From positions 1 to 56,561 of the forward strand of contig MGZB01000009.1 in assembly GCA_001801995.1 (NCBI GenBank): DNA of 56,561 nucleotides. The letters are read 5' to 3'. The position numbers and the translations under genes are program-made. Below, in pieces: positions 47,701 through 56,561 of the stretch. Position 1 is the first letter of the stretch. The number at the start of each line of letters is the position of its first letter. This DNA comes from Gammaproteobacteria bacterium RIFOXYD12_FULL_61_37 (lineage in GTDB: Bacteria > Pseudomonadota > Gammaproteobacteria > Chromatiales > Chromatiaceae). The notes under the pieces are model-generated. The model was given only the letters and a program-made list of their open reading frames with translations, ran no database searches and was not told the origin of the DNA.

Positions 47701-49989
47701 CTATCGCTTCTTGAATGCCTGAGCCAGCGCATCGGCCATGGCACCACCGGCTGGGGGAGACGATTTCTTCTCCGGCTTGCGGCCATCCCGGCGGGGAGTT
47801 GACTCGCGCCCGATCTTCTCGCCGGGCTGTTCGTCCAGGCGCATGGAGAGCCCGATGCGCTGTCGCGGCACGTCCACCTCCATCACCTTCACCTTGACCA
47901 GCTCGCCCGCCTTGACCACGGCGTGGGGGTCCTTGACGAACTTGTCCGACATCAGGGAGATGTGAACCAGCCCGTCCTGGTGGACACCGATATCGACGAA
48001 GGCGCCGAAGTTGGTGATGTTGGTGACTACTCCCTCCAGGATCATCCCCGGTTCCAGGTCGGTAATCGCCTCGACGCCCTCCTTGAAGACCGCTGTCTTG
48101 AACTCGGGACGGGGGTCGCGCCCCGGTTTTTCCAACTCCCGGATGATGTCGGTCACGGTCGGCAGGCCAAATCGCTCGTCGGTGAAGCGGGCCGGGTCGA
48201 GTTTTCTGAGAAAGGCGGTGTCGCCGATCAGTCCCCAGACATCCTTGCCGGTCTCGCCCAGGATGCGCTCGATCACCGGATAGGCCTCGGGGTGGACGGC
48301 GGAGGCGTCCAGGGGATTGTCGCCGTTGCTGATACGCAGGAACCCGGCGGCCAGTTCAAAGGTCTTCTCGCCCAGGCGCGGCACCTTGAGCAATTGCTTG
48401 CGGTTTTTGAAGGCCCCGTTCTGGTCGCGAAAGGCGACGATATTTTCGGCATGGGTGCGCGTCAGTCCGGAGATCCTTGCCAGCAGTGGCACCGAGGCGG
48501 TGTTCACGTCCACGCCTACGGCGTTGACGCAGTCCTCCACTACCCCGTCCAGGGTGCGGGCCAGTTTCAATTGAGAAACGTCATGCTGGTATTGGCCGAC
48601 GCCGATGGACTTGGGGTCGATTTTCACCAGCTCGGCGAGGGGATCTTGCAGGCGGCGGGCGATGGAGACCGCGCCGCGCAGGGAGACATCCAGATCGGGG
48701 AACTCCTTGGCCGCCAGCTCCGAGGCGGAATAGACGGAGGCGCCCGCCTCGCTGACGACTAATTTAGTCAGGCCCAACCCAGGGTGAAGCTTGATCAGAT
48801 CCGCCGCCAGCTTGTCGGTCTCGCGCGAGGCGGTGCCGTTGCCGATGGCGATGAGTCTGGCCCCGTGCTTCTTGGCCAGCAGCGCCAGAACGGCAATGGA
48901 CTGGTCCCATTGGTTGCGTGGGACATGGGGATAGATGGCGCCGCTGTCCAGCAGCTTGCCGGTCTCGTCCACGCAGACTACCTTGACCCCGGTGCGCAGC
49001 CCCGGATCGAGTCCGATGGTGGTCTTGTGCCCGGCGGGCGCGGCCAGAAGCAGATCCTTCATGTTGCGGGCGAAGACCCGGATGGCCTCTTCCTCGGCCG
49101 CCTCCCGCAGGCGGGTCATCAGTTCCAGGTCGAGATGGAGCAGGATCTTGACCTTCCAGGCCCAACGAACGGTCTCAATCAACCAGGCATCCGCCGGGCG
49201 GCCCTTGTTGGCCACGCCCACGCGAGCGGCAATGGTGCTCTCGCAAGGGGTGGGGGATACCGCATCCTCGTCAATTGAAAGCTGGAGGTTGAGCATTTGC
49301 TCGTTGCGCCCCCGGAACAGGGCCAGAGCGCGGTGGGAGGGGATGGCCTTGATCGCCTCGGCGTAATCGAAATAGTCGCGGAACTTGGCCCCTTCCTGCT
49401 CCTTGCCCTCGGCCAGGGTGGATTTCAGGATGGCGTTGTCCCAGAGGTAATCGCGCAGACGGCCCACCAGGTCGGCGTCCTCGGCGAACCGCTCCATCAG
49501 GATCTGGCGTGCCCCGTCCAGGGCCGCCTTGGCGTCGGCCACGCCCTTGGCGGCATCGATGTAGTCTGCGGCTGCGGTTTCAGGATGCAACGAGGGATCT
49601 TGCAGCAGCGTCTCGGCCAAGGGGGCGAGACCCGCCTCGCGGGCGATCTGGGCCTTGGTGCGCCGCTTGGGTTTGTAGGGGAGGTAGAGGTCCTCCAGGC
49701 GGGTCTTGGTGTCGGCCCCATGGACCGCCTTCGCCAAGTCGGGGGTCAGCTTGCCCTGCTCCTCGATGGACTTGAGGATGACCGCACGGCGGTCCTCCAG
49801 CTCCCGCAGGTATCCGAGACGCTCTTCGAGGTTACGCAGTTGAGTATCGTCGAGACCATCGGTGACCTCCTTGCGATAGCGGGCGATAAAGGGCACCGTC
49901 GCCCCCTCGTCCAGCAGCGCAACCGCCGAGGCCACCTGGCGTTCCTGGACTGAAAGCTCTTCCGCGATGCGTTGGTTGATTGACTTCAA
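47701..49989 (-). CDS. tex: RNA-binding transcription accessory protein Tex
   Basis: 762 residues. Seen: N-terminal helical part with [21 protein letters not shown] and [26 protein letters not shown], RNase H-like fold ([17 protein letters not shown]), helix-hairpin-helix ([23 protein letters not shown]), and C-terminal S1 domain ([31 protein letters not shown]). Binds nucleic acid and affects transcription; exact role unclear. The start is TTG at 49989, supported by an AAAGGA site and by the family N-terminus (QRIAEELSV). Confidence 0.96.
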   Translation of the reverse strand: MKSINQRIAEELSVQERQVASAVALLDEGATVPFIARYRKEVTDGLDDTQLRNLEERLGYLRELEDRRAVILKSIEEQGKLTPDLAKAVHGADTKTRLEDLYLPYKPKRRTKAQIAREAGLAPLAETLLQDPSLHPETAAADYIDAAKGVADAKAALDGARQILMERFAEDADLVGRLRDYLWDNAILKSTLAEGKEQEGAKFRDYFDYAEAIKAIPSHRALALFRGRNEQMLNLQLSIDEDAVSPTPCESTIAARVGVANKGRPADAWLIETVRWAWKVKILLHLDLELMTRLREAAEEEAIRVFARNMKDLLLAAPAGHKTTIGLDPGLRTGVKVVCVDETGKLLDSGAIYPHVPRNQWDQSIAVLALLAKKHGARLIAIGNGTASRETDKLAADLIKLHPGLGLTKLVVSEAGASVYSASELAAKEFPDLDVSLRGAVSIARRLQDPLAELVKIDPKSIGVGQYQHDVSQLKLARTLDGVVEDCVNAVGVDVNTASVPLLARISGLTRTHAENIVAFRDQNGAFKNRKQLLKVPRLGEKTFELAAGFLRISNGDNPLDASAVHPEAYPVIERILGETGKDVWGLIGDTAFLRKLDPARFTDERFGLPTVTDIIRELEKPGRDPRPEFKTAVFKEGVEAITDLEPGMILEGVVTNITNFGAFVDIGVHQDGLVHISLMSDKFVKDPHAVVKAGELVKVKVMEVDVPRQRIGLSMRLDEQPGEKIGRESTPRRDGRKPEKKSSPPAGGAMADALAQAFKKR

Positions 49990-50014
49990 GGTTGATCCTT
50001 TGAGAAGGGGATTT

Positions 50015-50126
50015 CGCGCAAAGGCGCCAAGACGCAGAGAATCCCTGAGACACCCACCTCCCCCGCTGGGGGAGGGCTGGGGAGGGGGAGAGGTTTTATT
50101 CCTTTGCGGCTTGGCGCCTTTGCGCG
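50015..50126. repeat. Inverted-repeat element between tex and argG
   Basis: Perfect 17-bp arms CGCGCAAAGGCGCCAAG (50015-50031) and its complement (50110-50126), imperfectly extended inwards, enclosing a hairpin of CTCCCCC with GGGGGAG around 50057-50075. Related GCAAAG motifs occur at 7498-7516. It looks like a small non-autonomous repeat and fills most of the gap upstream of tex. Confidence 0.65.
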
Positions 50127-50138
50127 GGATAAAAGGGA

Positions 50139-51350
<1,212 letters not shown>

Positions 51351-51458
51351 CGGGCGCTCCGTAAATGTTGGCCTGTCGGATCAGCGGACCAGGATTGCCT
51401 GGTCCCGAAAAACCATGGATTATAGCGGCCTGCTGTAAAACGGGATATGGAGAAAGAG

Positions 51459-51965
51459 ATGGAATCCAGAGCTTGGCGTCTGTTGTTTACCAAGCCACGC
51501 GGCGAAGAGGATGCCGCGCGTAATCTGATGAACCAGGGCTATGAGGTTTATTTGCCGCGCCTGAAAGGCCAGAAACGCCTGCGGGGCCAATACCGGGACC
51601 TGATCGAGCCCATGTTCCCCCGCTATCTCTTTATTCACCTGACCGCCGGGGTGGACAACTGGATGCCCATCCGCTCGACCCCCGGCGTCACCAGCCTGGT
51701 GCGTTTCGGAGACCGCTATGCCTCAGTCTCCGCCGGCCTGATCGAAGCGTTGCGCCAGCGGGAAGATGAAGCGGGCTTTATCCCCCTCGAACCGCCCGCC
51801 CTCGACATCGGCGACAAGGTCCGCATCCTGGAAGGCCCTTTCCAAGACATCGAAGCCATCATCCATGCCCGTAGCGGCTCGGAGCGGGTCATCCTGCTCA
51901 TGAACATCGCGGGCAAAGAGGCCAAGGTCCAGACCTCGATTCATGGCTTGGCTCCAGTGGGGTGA
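51459..51965 (+). CDS. rfaH: Transcription elongation factor RfaH
   Basis: 168 residues, NusG paralogue. Seen: RAWRLLFTKPRGEEDAARNLMNQGYEVYLPRLK, MFPRYLFIHL, TPGVTSLVRFGDRYASV, and a C-terminal KOW-type region (IGDKVRILEGPFQDIEAIIHAR, ERVILLMNIAGKEAKVQ). RfaH reduces pausing and polarity on long surface and toxin operons that carry an ops element. ATG at 51459 has an ideal GGAG; ATG at 51447 is less likely. Next to a type I secretion operon, a classic kind of RfaH target, but no ops site was seen there. Confidence 0.93.
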   Translation: MESRAWRLLFTKPRGEEDAARNLMNQGYEVYLPRLKGQKRLRGQYRDLIEPMFPRYLFIHLTAGVDNWMPIRSTPGVTSLVRFGDRYASVSAGLIEALRQREDEAGFIPLEPPALDIGDKVRILEGPFQDIEAIIHARSGSERVILLMNIAGKEAKVQTSIHGLAPVG

Positions 51966-52076
51966 TCTCCTGGACCGCTGGCCGATCTCCTTCTAGTTAT
52001 CCCCGCTACAGACTACAAAAAACGTATTTCCCTTTCAGGAGAGCGGGTTGGGGAGGGGGCAACGAAATAATTACAA

Positions 52077-52598
52077 TCAAACTTGCAACCCGGCCCGCAA
52101 ATCATCCATGCACATCCCTCGTGCCTCGTTGATTCGATTCACCCCATGCAATTTCCATATACCACGCACCCTGCCCTCGGGTGTCATGCGGATCGCCTTG
52201 CCGATTTTGTCGGAGAAAATGTTGTGCTTGAGGTCGTGAACGATCTTTGCCGCATGGCCGAAGGGGGCCATAAAATCGATGATCCAGCCTAGGTCGCCCG
52301 CGTTCCAGTCCTCGGGCCTCAGGTTGTATTTCCCGGCCACATATTTCCGTTCCGTCTCCTCCGTCAGCCATGCCCAAGTCACCAGTCCTACCGGGCGTTC
52401 ACCCTGCCGGTAGATACGGAACTGATTGAGATGGATTGGCGGCAGAAAAACCGCGCCAATATCGTTGATGAAATACCGCCGATACATCTCAGAACCCAGC
52501 ATGAGGCCGACGATCTCGCCGATCAATTGATCGCGCTTCGCCCGGCTCATGCGGGTCAGGATGCCGCTTTCCGGCGTGTAAAAGTCATTGGCTGTCAT
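52077..52598 (-). CDS. HlyC-like toxin-activating lysine acyltransferase
   Basis: 173 residues. Seen: IGEIVGLMLGSEMYRRYFINDIGAVFLPPIHLNQFRIY with the catalytic His, PVGLVTWAWLTEETERKY, and GDLGWIIDFMAPFGHAAKIVHDL with the conserved Asp, the hallmarks of the HlyC family. It transfers acyl chains from acyl carrier protein to lysines of RTX toxins before export. It follows the HlyD-like gene by 2 bases, at the end of the operon rather than first as in hlyCABD. Its substrate would be an RTX protein, of which only a fragment remains here. Confidence 0.9.
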   Translation of the reverse strand: MTANDFYTPESGILTRMSRAKRDQLIGEIVGLMLGSEMYRRYFINDIGAVFLPPIHLNQFRIYRQGERPVGLVTWAWLTEETERKYVAGKYNLRPEDWNAGDLGWIIDFMAPFGHAAKIVHDLKHNIFSDKIGKAIRMTPEGRVRGIWKLHGVNRINEARGMCMDDLRAGLQV

Positions 52599-52600
52599 GG

Positions 52601-53953
52601 TTACTCCTCGCGGAAGGCGCGATAGGTGGCGTCTGTAATTGGGGAAAGCAGGTAATCGGCCAGGGTCCGATCCTGTTCGATGAAGAAGACCTGTACCGGC
52701 ATGCCGGGGTAGAGAGTCACCTCGGCGGTGAGTTTTTTCAGTGCACTCTCGTCCACTGCGACGCGAACCTGAAAATACTTCTCCCCCGTCATCTCGTTGG
52801 AGAGGATGTCGCCGGAGATGGTATCGACCACCCCATCGATCTTGGGCACCTTTTTCGCCTTGTAGGCGGACAGCAAAACCTTGGCCTTGCCTCCCTCATG
52901 TACCAGATCGATGTCGGTGGGCAGCAGTTTGGCCTCGACGATGAGCCGGTCATCGACGGGGACGATATCGAGAATGCGCTCGCCAGGGGCTATGACTGCC
53001 CCCTCCGTATGGAATTGCAGGTCCATGACCCTGCCCGAACTCGGGGCCTTGACGGTGGTGCGGGTGAGCTGGTCCATGATGGAGGTGAGTTGATGTGTCA
53101 TCTCTTGCAGCGAAAGCTCGCTCTTCTGCAACTCGTCCAGCACCGACTGCTGCTGTTCGTTGTTGAGGCTGTGGATTTGCATCTCGGCGGCCAGTATTCC
53201 GTGCTGAGAACGGGCGATACTAGCCGCCAGCTCACCAATCTTTCCCTGCAACTCGGCCATGGCCTTTTCCAGTTCCCTGATCTTATCCAGTGGCGTGTAT
53301 CCCTTTTCCCGCAAGGTACTGACGCTGTTGTATTCCTCAAAAACCAGTTTCAATTGAGTACTGGTGGCAACGAGTTGGGCCTCCAGGCCGGTGATTTCGC
53401 TCCGGGATTGCGCCTTCTGGGCCTGAATGATCTCTATCTTCGAAATCAGTGACTGCTTGCGGGTCTCGAAGAGACGGCGCTGCAAGGCAATCAGCGCCTC
53501 AGCCTTCCCCAGCGGCAGTTCCAGGCCAGTATCCAGGCCGCTGAAATCGGGCGTATCCGTTCCATCCCGTCCTGCCCGCAGCCGGGCCAGTGAGGCGCGG
53601 GTATTGGCGATCTGCTCGTAAAGGGTATCGATCTGGCTCCGTTGGGGAACATCGCGGATGATCAGGATCGGGTCGTCCTTCCGCACTAATTGGCCCTCGG
53701 CGACCAGGAGCTTGTCGATGATGCCGCCTTCCAGATGCTGGACCTTCTTCCGGTCGAAGTTGAGGACGATCTCGCCGTTGGCGATGGCGGCTGCACTGAG
53801 AGGTGCCCACATCGCCCAGACCAGGAAGATCAGCAGGAAGGGCACAAGAATGAGATAGCCGAACAGGGCGGGCGCCCTACCGGCCGTTTCGAAGTGATAG
53901 CCGAAAATGTCGAAGCGCCCCGGCCGCTGTTCCCTGGCGTCGTTAGTTGACAC
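52601..53953 (-). CDS. HlyD family type I secretion adaptor
   Basis: 450 residues. Membrane-fusion protein linking the inner-membrane exporter to a TolC-type channel. Seen: membrane helix (about 31-52), biotinyl-lipoyl half (NFDRKKVQHLEGGIIDKLLVAEGQLVRKDDPIL), long coiled coil (about 150-270), and the second half (KAPSSGRVMDLQFHTEGAVIAPGERILDIVP) with the C-terminal beta domain. Overlaps the exporter gene by 11 bases. No TolC gene is in the window. Confidence 0.95.
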   Translation of the reverse strand: MSTNDAREQRPGRFDIFGYHFETAGRAPALFGYLILVPFLLIFLVWAMWAPLSAAAIANGEIVLNFDRKKVQHLEGGIIDKLLVAEGQLVRKDDPILIIRDVPQRSQIDTLYEQIANTRASLARLRAGRDGTDTPDFSGLDTGLELPLGKAEALIALQRRLFETRKQSLISKIEIIQAQKAQSRSEITGLEAQLVATSTQLKLVFEEYNSVSTLREKGYTPLDKIRELEKAMAELQGKIGELAASIARSQHGILAAEMQIHSLNNEQQQSVLDELQKSELSLQEMTHQLTSIMDQLTRTTVKAPSSGRVMDLQFHTEGAVIAPGERILDIVPVDDRLIVEAKLLPTDIDLVHEGGKAKVLLSAYKAKKVPKIDGVVDTISGDILSNEMTGEKYFQVRVAVDESALKKLTAEVTLYPGMPVQVFFIEQDRTLADYLLSPITDATYRAFREE

Positions 53954-55676
53954 TGTTCGCCTCCAGCTCCGTATCCTGGTGTTTACGGATCGGGCGGACG
54001 TTCTGCTCCGGCCGTGTCATCTTATCGAGGACCTCGACGGCCGGTCCGAACATCTTGGCTTCGCCGCCCTGCAACACCAGGATCTTATCCACCTTCTGCA
54101 AGACCGAAGGCCGATGGGCGATGGTGATGGTGGTGATGCCCCGCTCCTTGGCGTTCATGATGCATTTGACGAACGCCAGTTCGCCTTCGGCGTCGAGGTG
54201 GGCATTGGGTTCGTCCAGCACCACCAGCCGGACCCCGCCGAAGAAACAGCGCGCCAGGGCGACGCGCTGCTTCTGCCCAGCGGAGAGCAAGGCCCCGTTC
54301 AGGCCGATATCGGTCTGATAGCCGTTCGGCAATTGCAGGATATAGTCGTGGACCTCGGCCATCTGCGCGGCTGCCACGATCATCTGGGGGTCCGCTTCCG
54401 CCTCCAGCCGTGCGATATTTTCCGCCACCGTGCCGGAGAAGAGTTCGACCCCCTGGGGCAGATAACCGATGAGCCGGCCCAATTGATCAGGGTCCCACTG
54501 ATCGAGGGCCGCGCCATCCAGTCGCACAGAGCCCGAGGTGGGTTGCGCCACCCCGACCAGCAGACGGGCCAGGGTGGTCTTGCCGGTACCGCTGGGGCCG
54601 ATGATGCCAACCGCTTCGCCCGCTTCGATACGGATATTGACACCGCGTACTATCCAGCGGCTGCTCTGTTTATCCTGAAAGGTCAGTTTTTCGATGGCGA
54701 TCTCTCCCCTGGGCTCCGGCAGCACCATGGTCCGGTTCGCTTCCGTCGAGGCGGGGTTCAGTTCCTGGAGCCGCTTGTAGGCTTTTTGGGTGTTGATCCA
54801 GGTCTGGTAGATGGTGACGGCGGCATCGAAGGGGGCCAAGGCCTTACCGGACAAGATAGAGACGGCGATGATGCCGCCGGAGGACATCCCGCCGCTGATC
54901 ACCAGCCAAGCTCCCTGGCCGGTCAGCAATACCTGGAGCCCCATGCGTAGAGTGCGGGTAGCGTGGGAAACCACCGTCTGGAGATTGGTGGCGGAGAAGG
55001 CATGCTCCAGCCACTGCCGGTTGTGGACACGCCAGCGTCTGCTGGCCTGCTCCAAGAGCCCCATGGCCTTGACTACCTCGGCGTTGCGGATGACCGCGTC
55101 CATAGCCTGCATCGACTTGATCTGCTCGTCATTGGCCAAGGACGAGTGCTTTGCCGGAAGCTTCTCCGTCACCAGTGCCAGCGCCAGCATTAGCACGGCC
55201 CCCAGAACTACCGTCAGCCCCAGCCAGAGGTTGATCATGAAGATGACGATGAAATAGATGATCGCCCAAGGGGCGTCAAAGAGGCTCCCCAGCGCAGGCG
55301 AGGTCACGAAACCCCGGATCGTGGCCAGATCCCGTAGCGGCTGGGAACCGATACTGGGCTTATACAAGGCCAGATTGAGGGTCTTGTGGACGATATCGCT
55401 CGACAGCTTGTCGTTCAGCCAGCGGCCGATGTGGGAAAAGACCAGGGCGCGCAATCCTTGCAGCAGTCCCATGAACAGCAGCGAGACGCCAACGATGATC
55501 GTCAGCATCAACAGAGTATCCAGCGATCCACTCGACAGAACGCGATCCAGTACCTGCATGGAATAGATCGGCACCGCCAGCATCAGGGCGTTGATGAAGA
55601 GGCCGAACCAGAATGCGGCCATGAAAAGCGGGCGGCACTCATCGAGTGCCGCCCTGATCGGGTCCTTATCCGACAT
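53943..55676 (-). CDS. Type I secretion ABC permease/ATPase (PrtD type)
   Basis: 577 residues. Six membrane helices in the N-terminal half, no N-terminal C39-like domain, so it is of the PrtD/AprD type rather than HlyB. Seen: Walker A GPSGTGKTTLA (near 359), signature LSAGQKQRVALARCFFGG, Walker B LVVLDEPNAHLD. Exports RTX-type proteins through their C-terminal signal. Lies 6 bases after the RTX fragment, as expected for its substrate, and overlaps the adaptor gene. Confidence 0.95.
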   Translation of the reverse strand: MSDKDPIRAALDECRPLFMAAFWFGLFINALMLAVPIYSMQVLDRVLSSGSLDTLLMLTIIVGVSLLFMGLLQGLRALVFSHIGRWLNDKLSSDIVHKTLNLALYKPSIGSQPLRDLATIRGFVTSPALGSLFDAPWAIIYFIVIFMINLWLGLTVVLGAVLMLALALVTEKLPAKHSSLANDEQIKSMQAMDAVIRNAEVVKAMGLLEQASRRWRVHNRQWLEHAFSATNLQTVVSHATRTLRMGLQVLLTGQGAWLVISGGMSSGGIIAVSILSGKALAPFDAAVTIYQTWINTQKAYKRLQELNPASTEANRTMVLPEPRGEIAIEKLTFQDKQSSRWIVRGVNIRIEAGEAVGIIGPSGTGKTTLARLLVGVAQPTSGSVRLDGAALDQWDPDQLGRLIGYLPQGVELFSGTVAENIARLEAEADPQMIVAAAQMAEVHDYILQLPNGYQTDIGLNGALLSAGQKQRVALARCFFGGVRLVVLDEPNAHLDAEGELAFVKCIMNAKERGITTITIAHRPSVLQKVDKILVLQGGEAKMFGPAVEVLDKMTRPEQNVRPIRKHQDTELEANSVN

Positions 55677-55682
55677 ATTGGT

Positions 55683-56063
55683 TTACGCGAGGTGGAAATG
55701 ATCCTGTGTCAGGTGGTGCTGTCCCGCCAGACGGACATCGAACTCCGTACCCTCGATCTGGATGTCGGTATAGTCCTGACCGAAGCTGAACGAAAGATCC
55801 TCATAGGCGATGTGCAACTGGCTCAGGTCGATGCGGTCCTGGGCCTCGAAGTCGGCGATGATGTCCACTTCGTTCAAGGTGCTGTCACTGAGGGCGCCGA
55901 AGTAGAAGATGTCGGCCCCGCTGCCGCCGAACAGCACGTCGGCCCCTTGTTGGCCTGCCAGGTGGTCGTTGTCGTCACCCCCTTGCAGCAGGTCGGCACC
56001 GTCCCCGCCGTGGAGGACCTCGTTACCCGTGCCGCTGGTCCGGTCGCGGGGCCAGTTCCCGCC
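55683..56063 (-). pseudogene. RTX secreted protein, C-terminal fragment
   Basis: 126 residues in frame, with no start and a TAA at 56064-56066 just upstream. Contains RTX nonapeptide repeats that bind calcium (GGDGADLLQGGDDNDHL, GGSGADIFYF), then VDIIADFEAQDRIDLSQL and a C-terminal LTQDHFHLA, as in secretion signals of RTX proteins. Only the C-terminus is left: upstream the frame is broken close to an IS630-type sequence. Another frame across 56040-56150 stays open (AADICATINTTLDQLAHFF), so a frameshift plus insertion is possible. Cargo identity is lost. Confidence 0.85.
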
Positions 56064-56191
56064 TTATAGCCTTTGCGGAAAAAGTGGGCGAGTTGATCAA
56101 GGGTGGTATTAATAGTTGCACAAATATCCGCAGCGCTTATTATTTTCCATGGTGACCCAATGACACTCCAAGATGAAGAGGCTAGGTTTCC

Positions 56192-56561
56192 ATGGCCAGC
56201 AAGGTAGAACAGCGCAACCAGAAGAGAAAAGAGGTTGTTGAAGCGATTATTATTTGCCACGAGCCGGTGCATCTGGTCAGGCGAATCTACAACATCCCGG
56301 AACGCACGGTGTTTGATTGGCTCTCCCTGTATCGCTCCGGCGGCTGGGATGCCCTGAAATAAAGGGCGCGCAGCGGCCGTCCCCGGAAGGTCGGGGCCGG
56401 TGAAATGCAGTGGATCTACCAAGTGGTGACCCAAGGCAACCCGCTCCAGTATCAGTTCGATTTCTGCCTGTGGACCCTCAACGCCCTGCGCGCACTGATT
56501 GAGCGGGAATTGGGGATCAAGCTGAGCAAGAGCGCGGTCTGTCGCCTGCTCGGTCATTTGG
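56192..56561 (+). mobile_element. IS630-type transposase N-terminal part, in-frame stop, cut by window edge
   Basis: The frame starts ATG at 56192 (MASKVEQRNQKRKEVVEAI) and shows the helix-turn-helix region of IS630-family transposases (RIYNIPERTVFDWLSLYRSGGWDALK), then a TAA at 56360-56362, then continues in the same frame (RARSGRPRKVGAGEMQWIYQVVTQGNP...). The stop interrupts the family pattern DAL-K/L-x-R-SGRPRK, so the gene is likely a pseudogene. The terminal inverted repeat was not identified; the boundary with the RTX gene is somewhere in 56064-56191. Confidence 0.82.

Noticed and set aside
55874-56557. 227-codon minus-strand frame over the RTX end and the transposase
   Set aside because: Most of it is the complement of the transposase, and its 3' part is a shifted reading of the RTX repeats; at most a short piece near 56040-56150 could be real.

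Overview
The window reads as the chromosome of a GC-rich gammaproteobacterium. The order pilG-pilH-pilI-pilJ-chpA beside gshB-tonB-yqgE-ruvX-pyrR-pyrB-pyrC' is the arrangement known from Pseudomonas, and the rest fits: pilT-pilU beside yggS, a SAH riboswitch before ahcY, RfaH, and a TorF-like porin. My guess is a Chromatiales-like lineage; that is an inference from gene content, not from a marker gene. I saw no tRNA, rRNA or CRISPR array.

Layout. 1-4650: a serine/threonine kinase (cut by the window edge), a Uma2-type protein and a penicillin-binding transpeptidase, all on the minus strand. They are bracketed by two direct copies of the kinase 5' end; the second copy is a 25-codon remnant. 4780-9263: metK, SAH riboswitch, ahcY, metF, rsmE (methyl cycle). 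9253-19232: the minus-strand Pil-Chp twitching chemosensory operon pilG, pilH, pilI, pilJ, chpA and a CheW-like gene, with no pilK (CheR) or chpB (CheB). 19448-26061: gshB, tonB, yqgE, ruvX, pyrR, pyrB, an apparently inactive pyrC' and an unexpected PyrK-like iron-sulfur flavoprotein.

26121-39245 is the most unusual stretch. It has a DUF4388-like protein, a membrane sensor with a periplasmic CxxCH haem-type domain, and a second complete Pil-Chp-like chemosensory cluster (two response regulators, CheW, PilJ-like receptor, CheA hybrid, two diverged CheW-like proteins, again no CheR/CheB). Then come two paralogous RRM-fold proteins flanking a porin, a second DUF4388 protein and a coupled multi-pass membrane protein.

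39250-47651: an acyltransferase, pilU and pilT (the retraction motors that the chemosensory systems would control), yggS, a MlaC-like protein with a very long low-complexity tail, an HD-GYP protein that has lost two metal-ligand positions, long-form hisG, and a tiny secreted eight-cysteine protein. 47701-51965: tex, argG, rfaH. 51966-56561: a type I secretion operon (RTX C-terminal fragment, ABC exporter, HlyD adaptor, HlyC-like acyltransferase) whose substrate gene is truncated next to a decayed IS630-type transposase.

Taken together, the window is dominated by surface motility and signalling: type IV pilus retraction, two Chp-type pathways that may share the PilT/PilU output, an HD-GYP protein and a possible redox or haem sensor.
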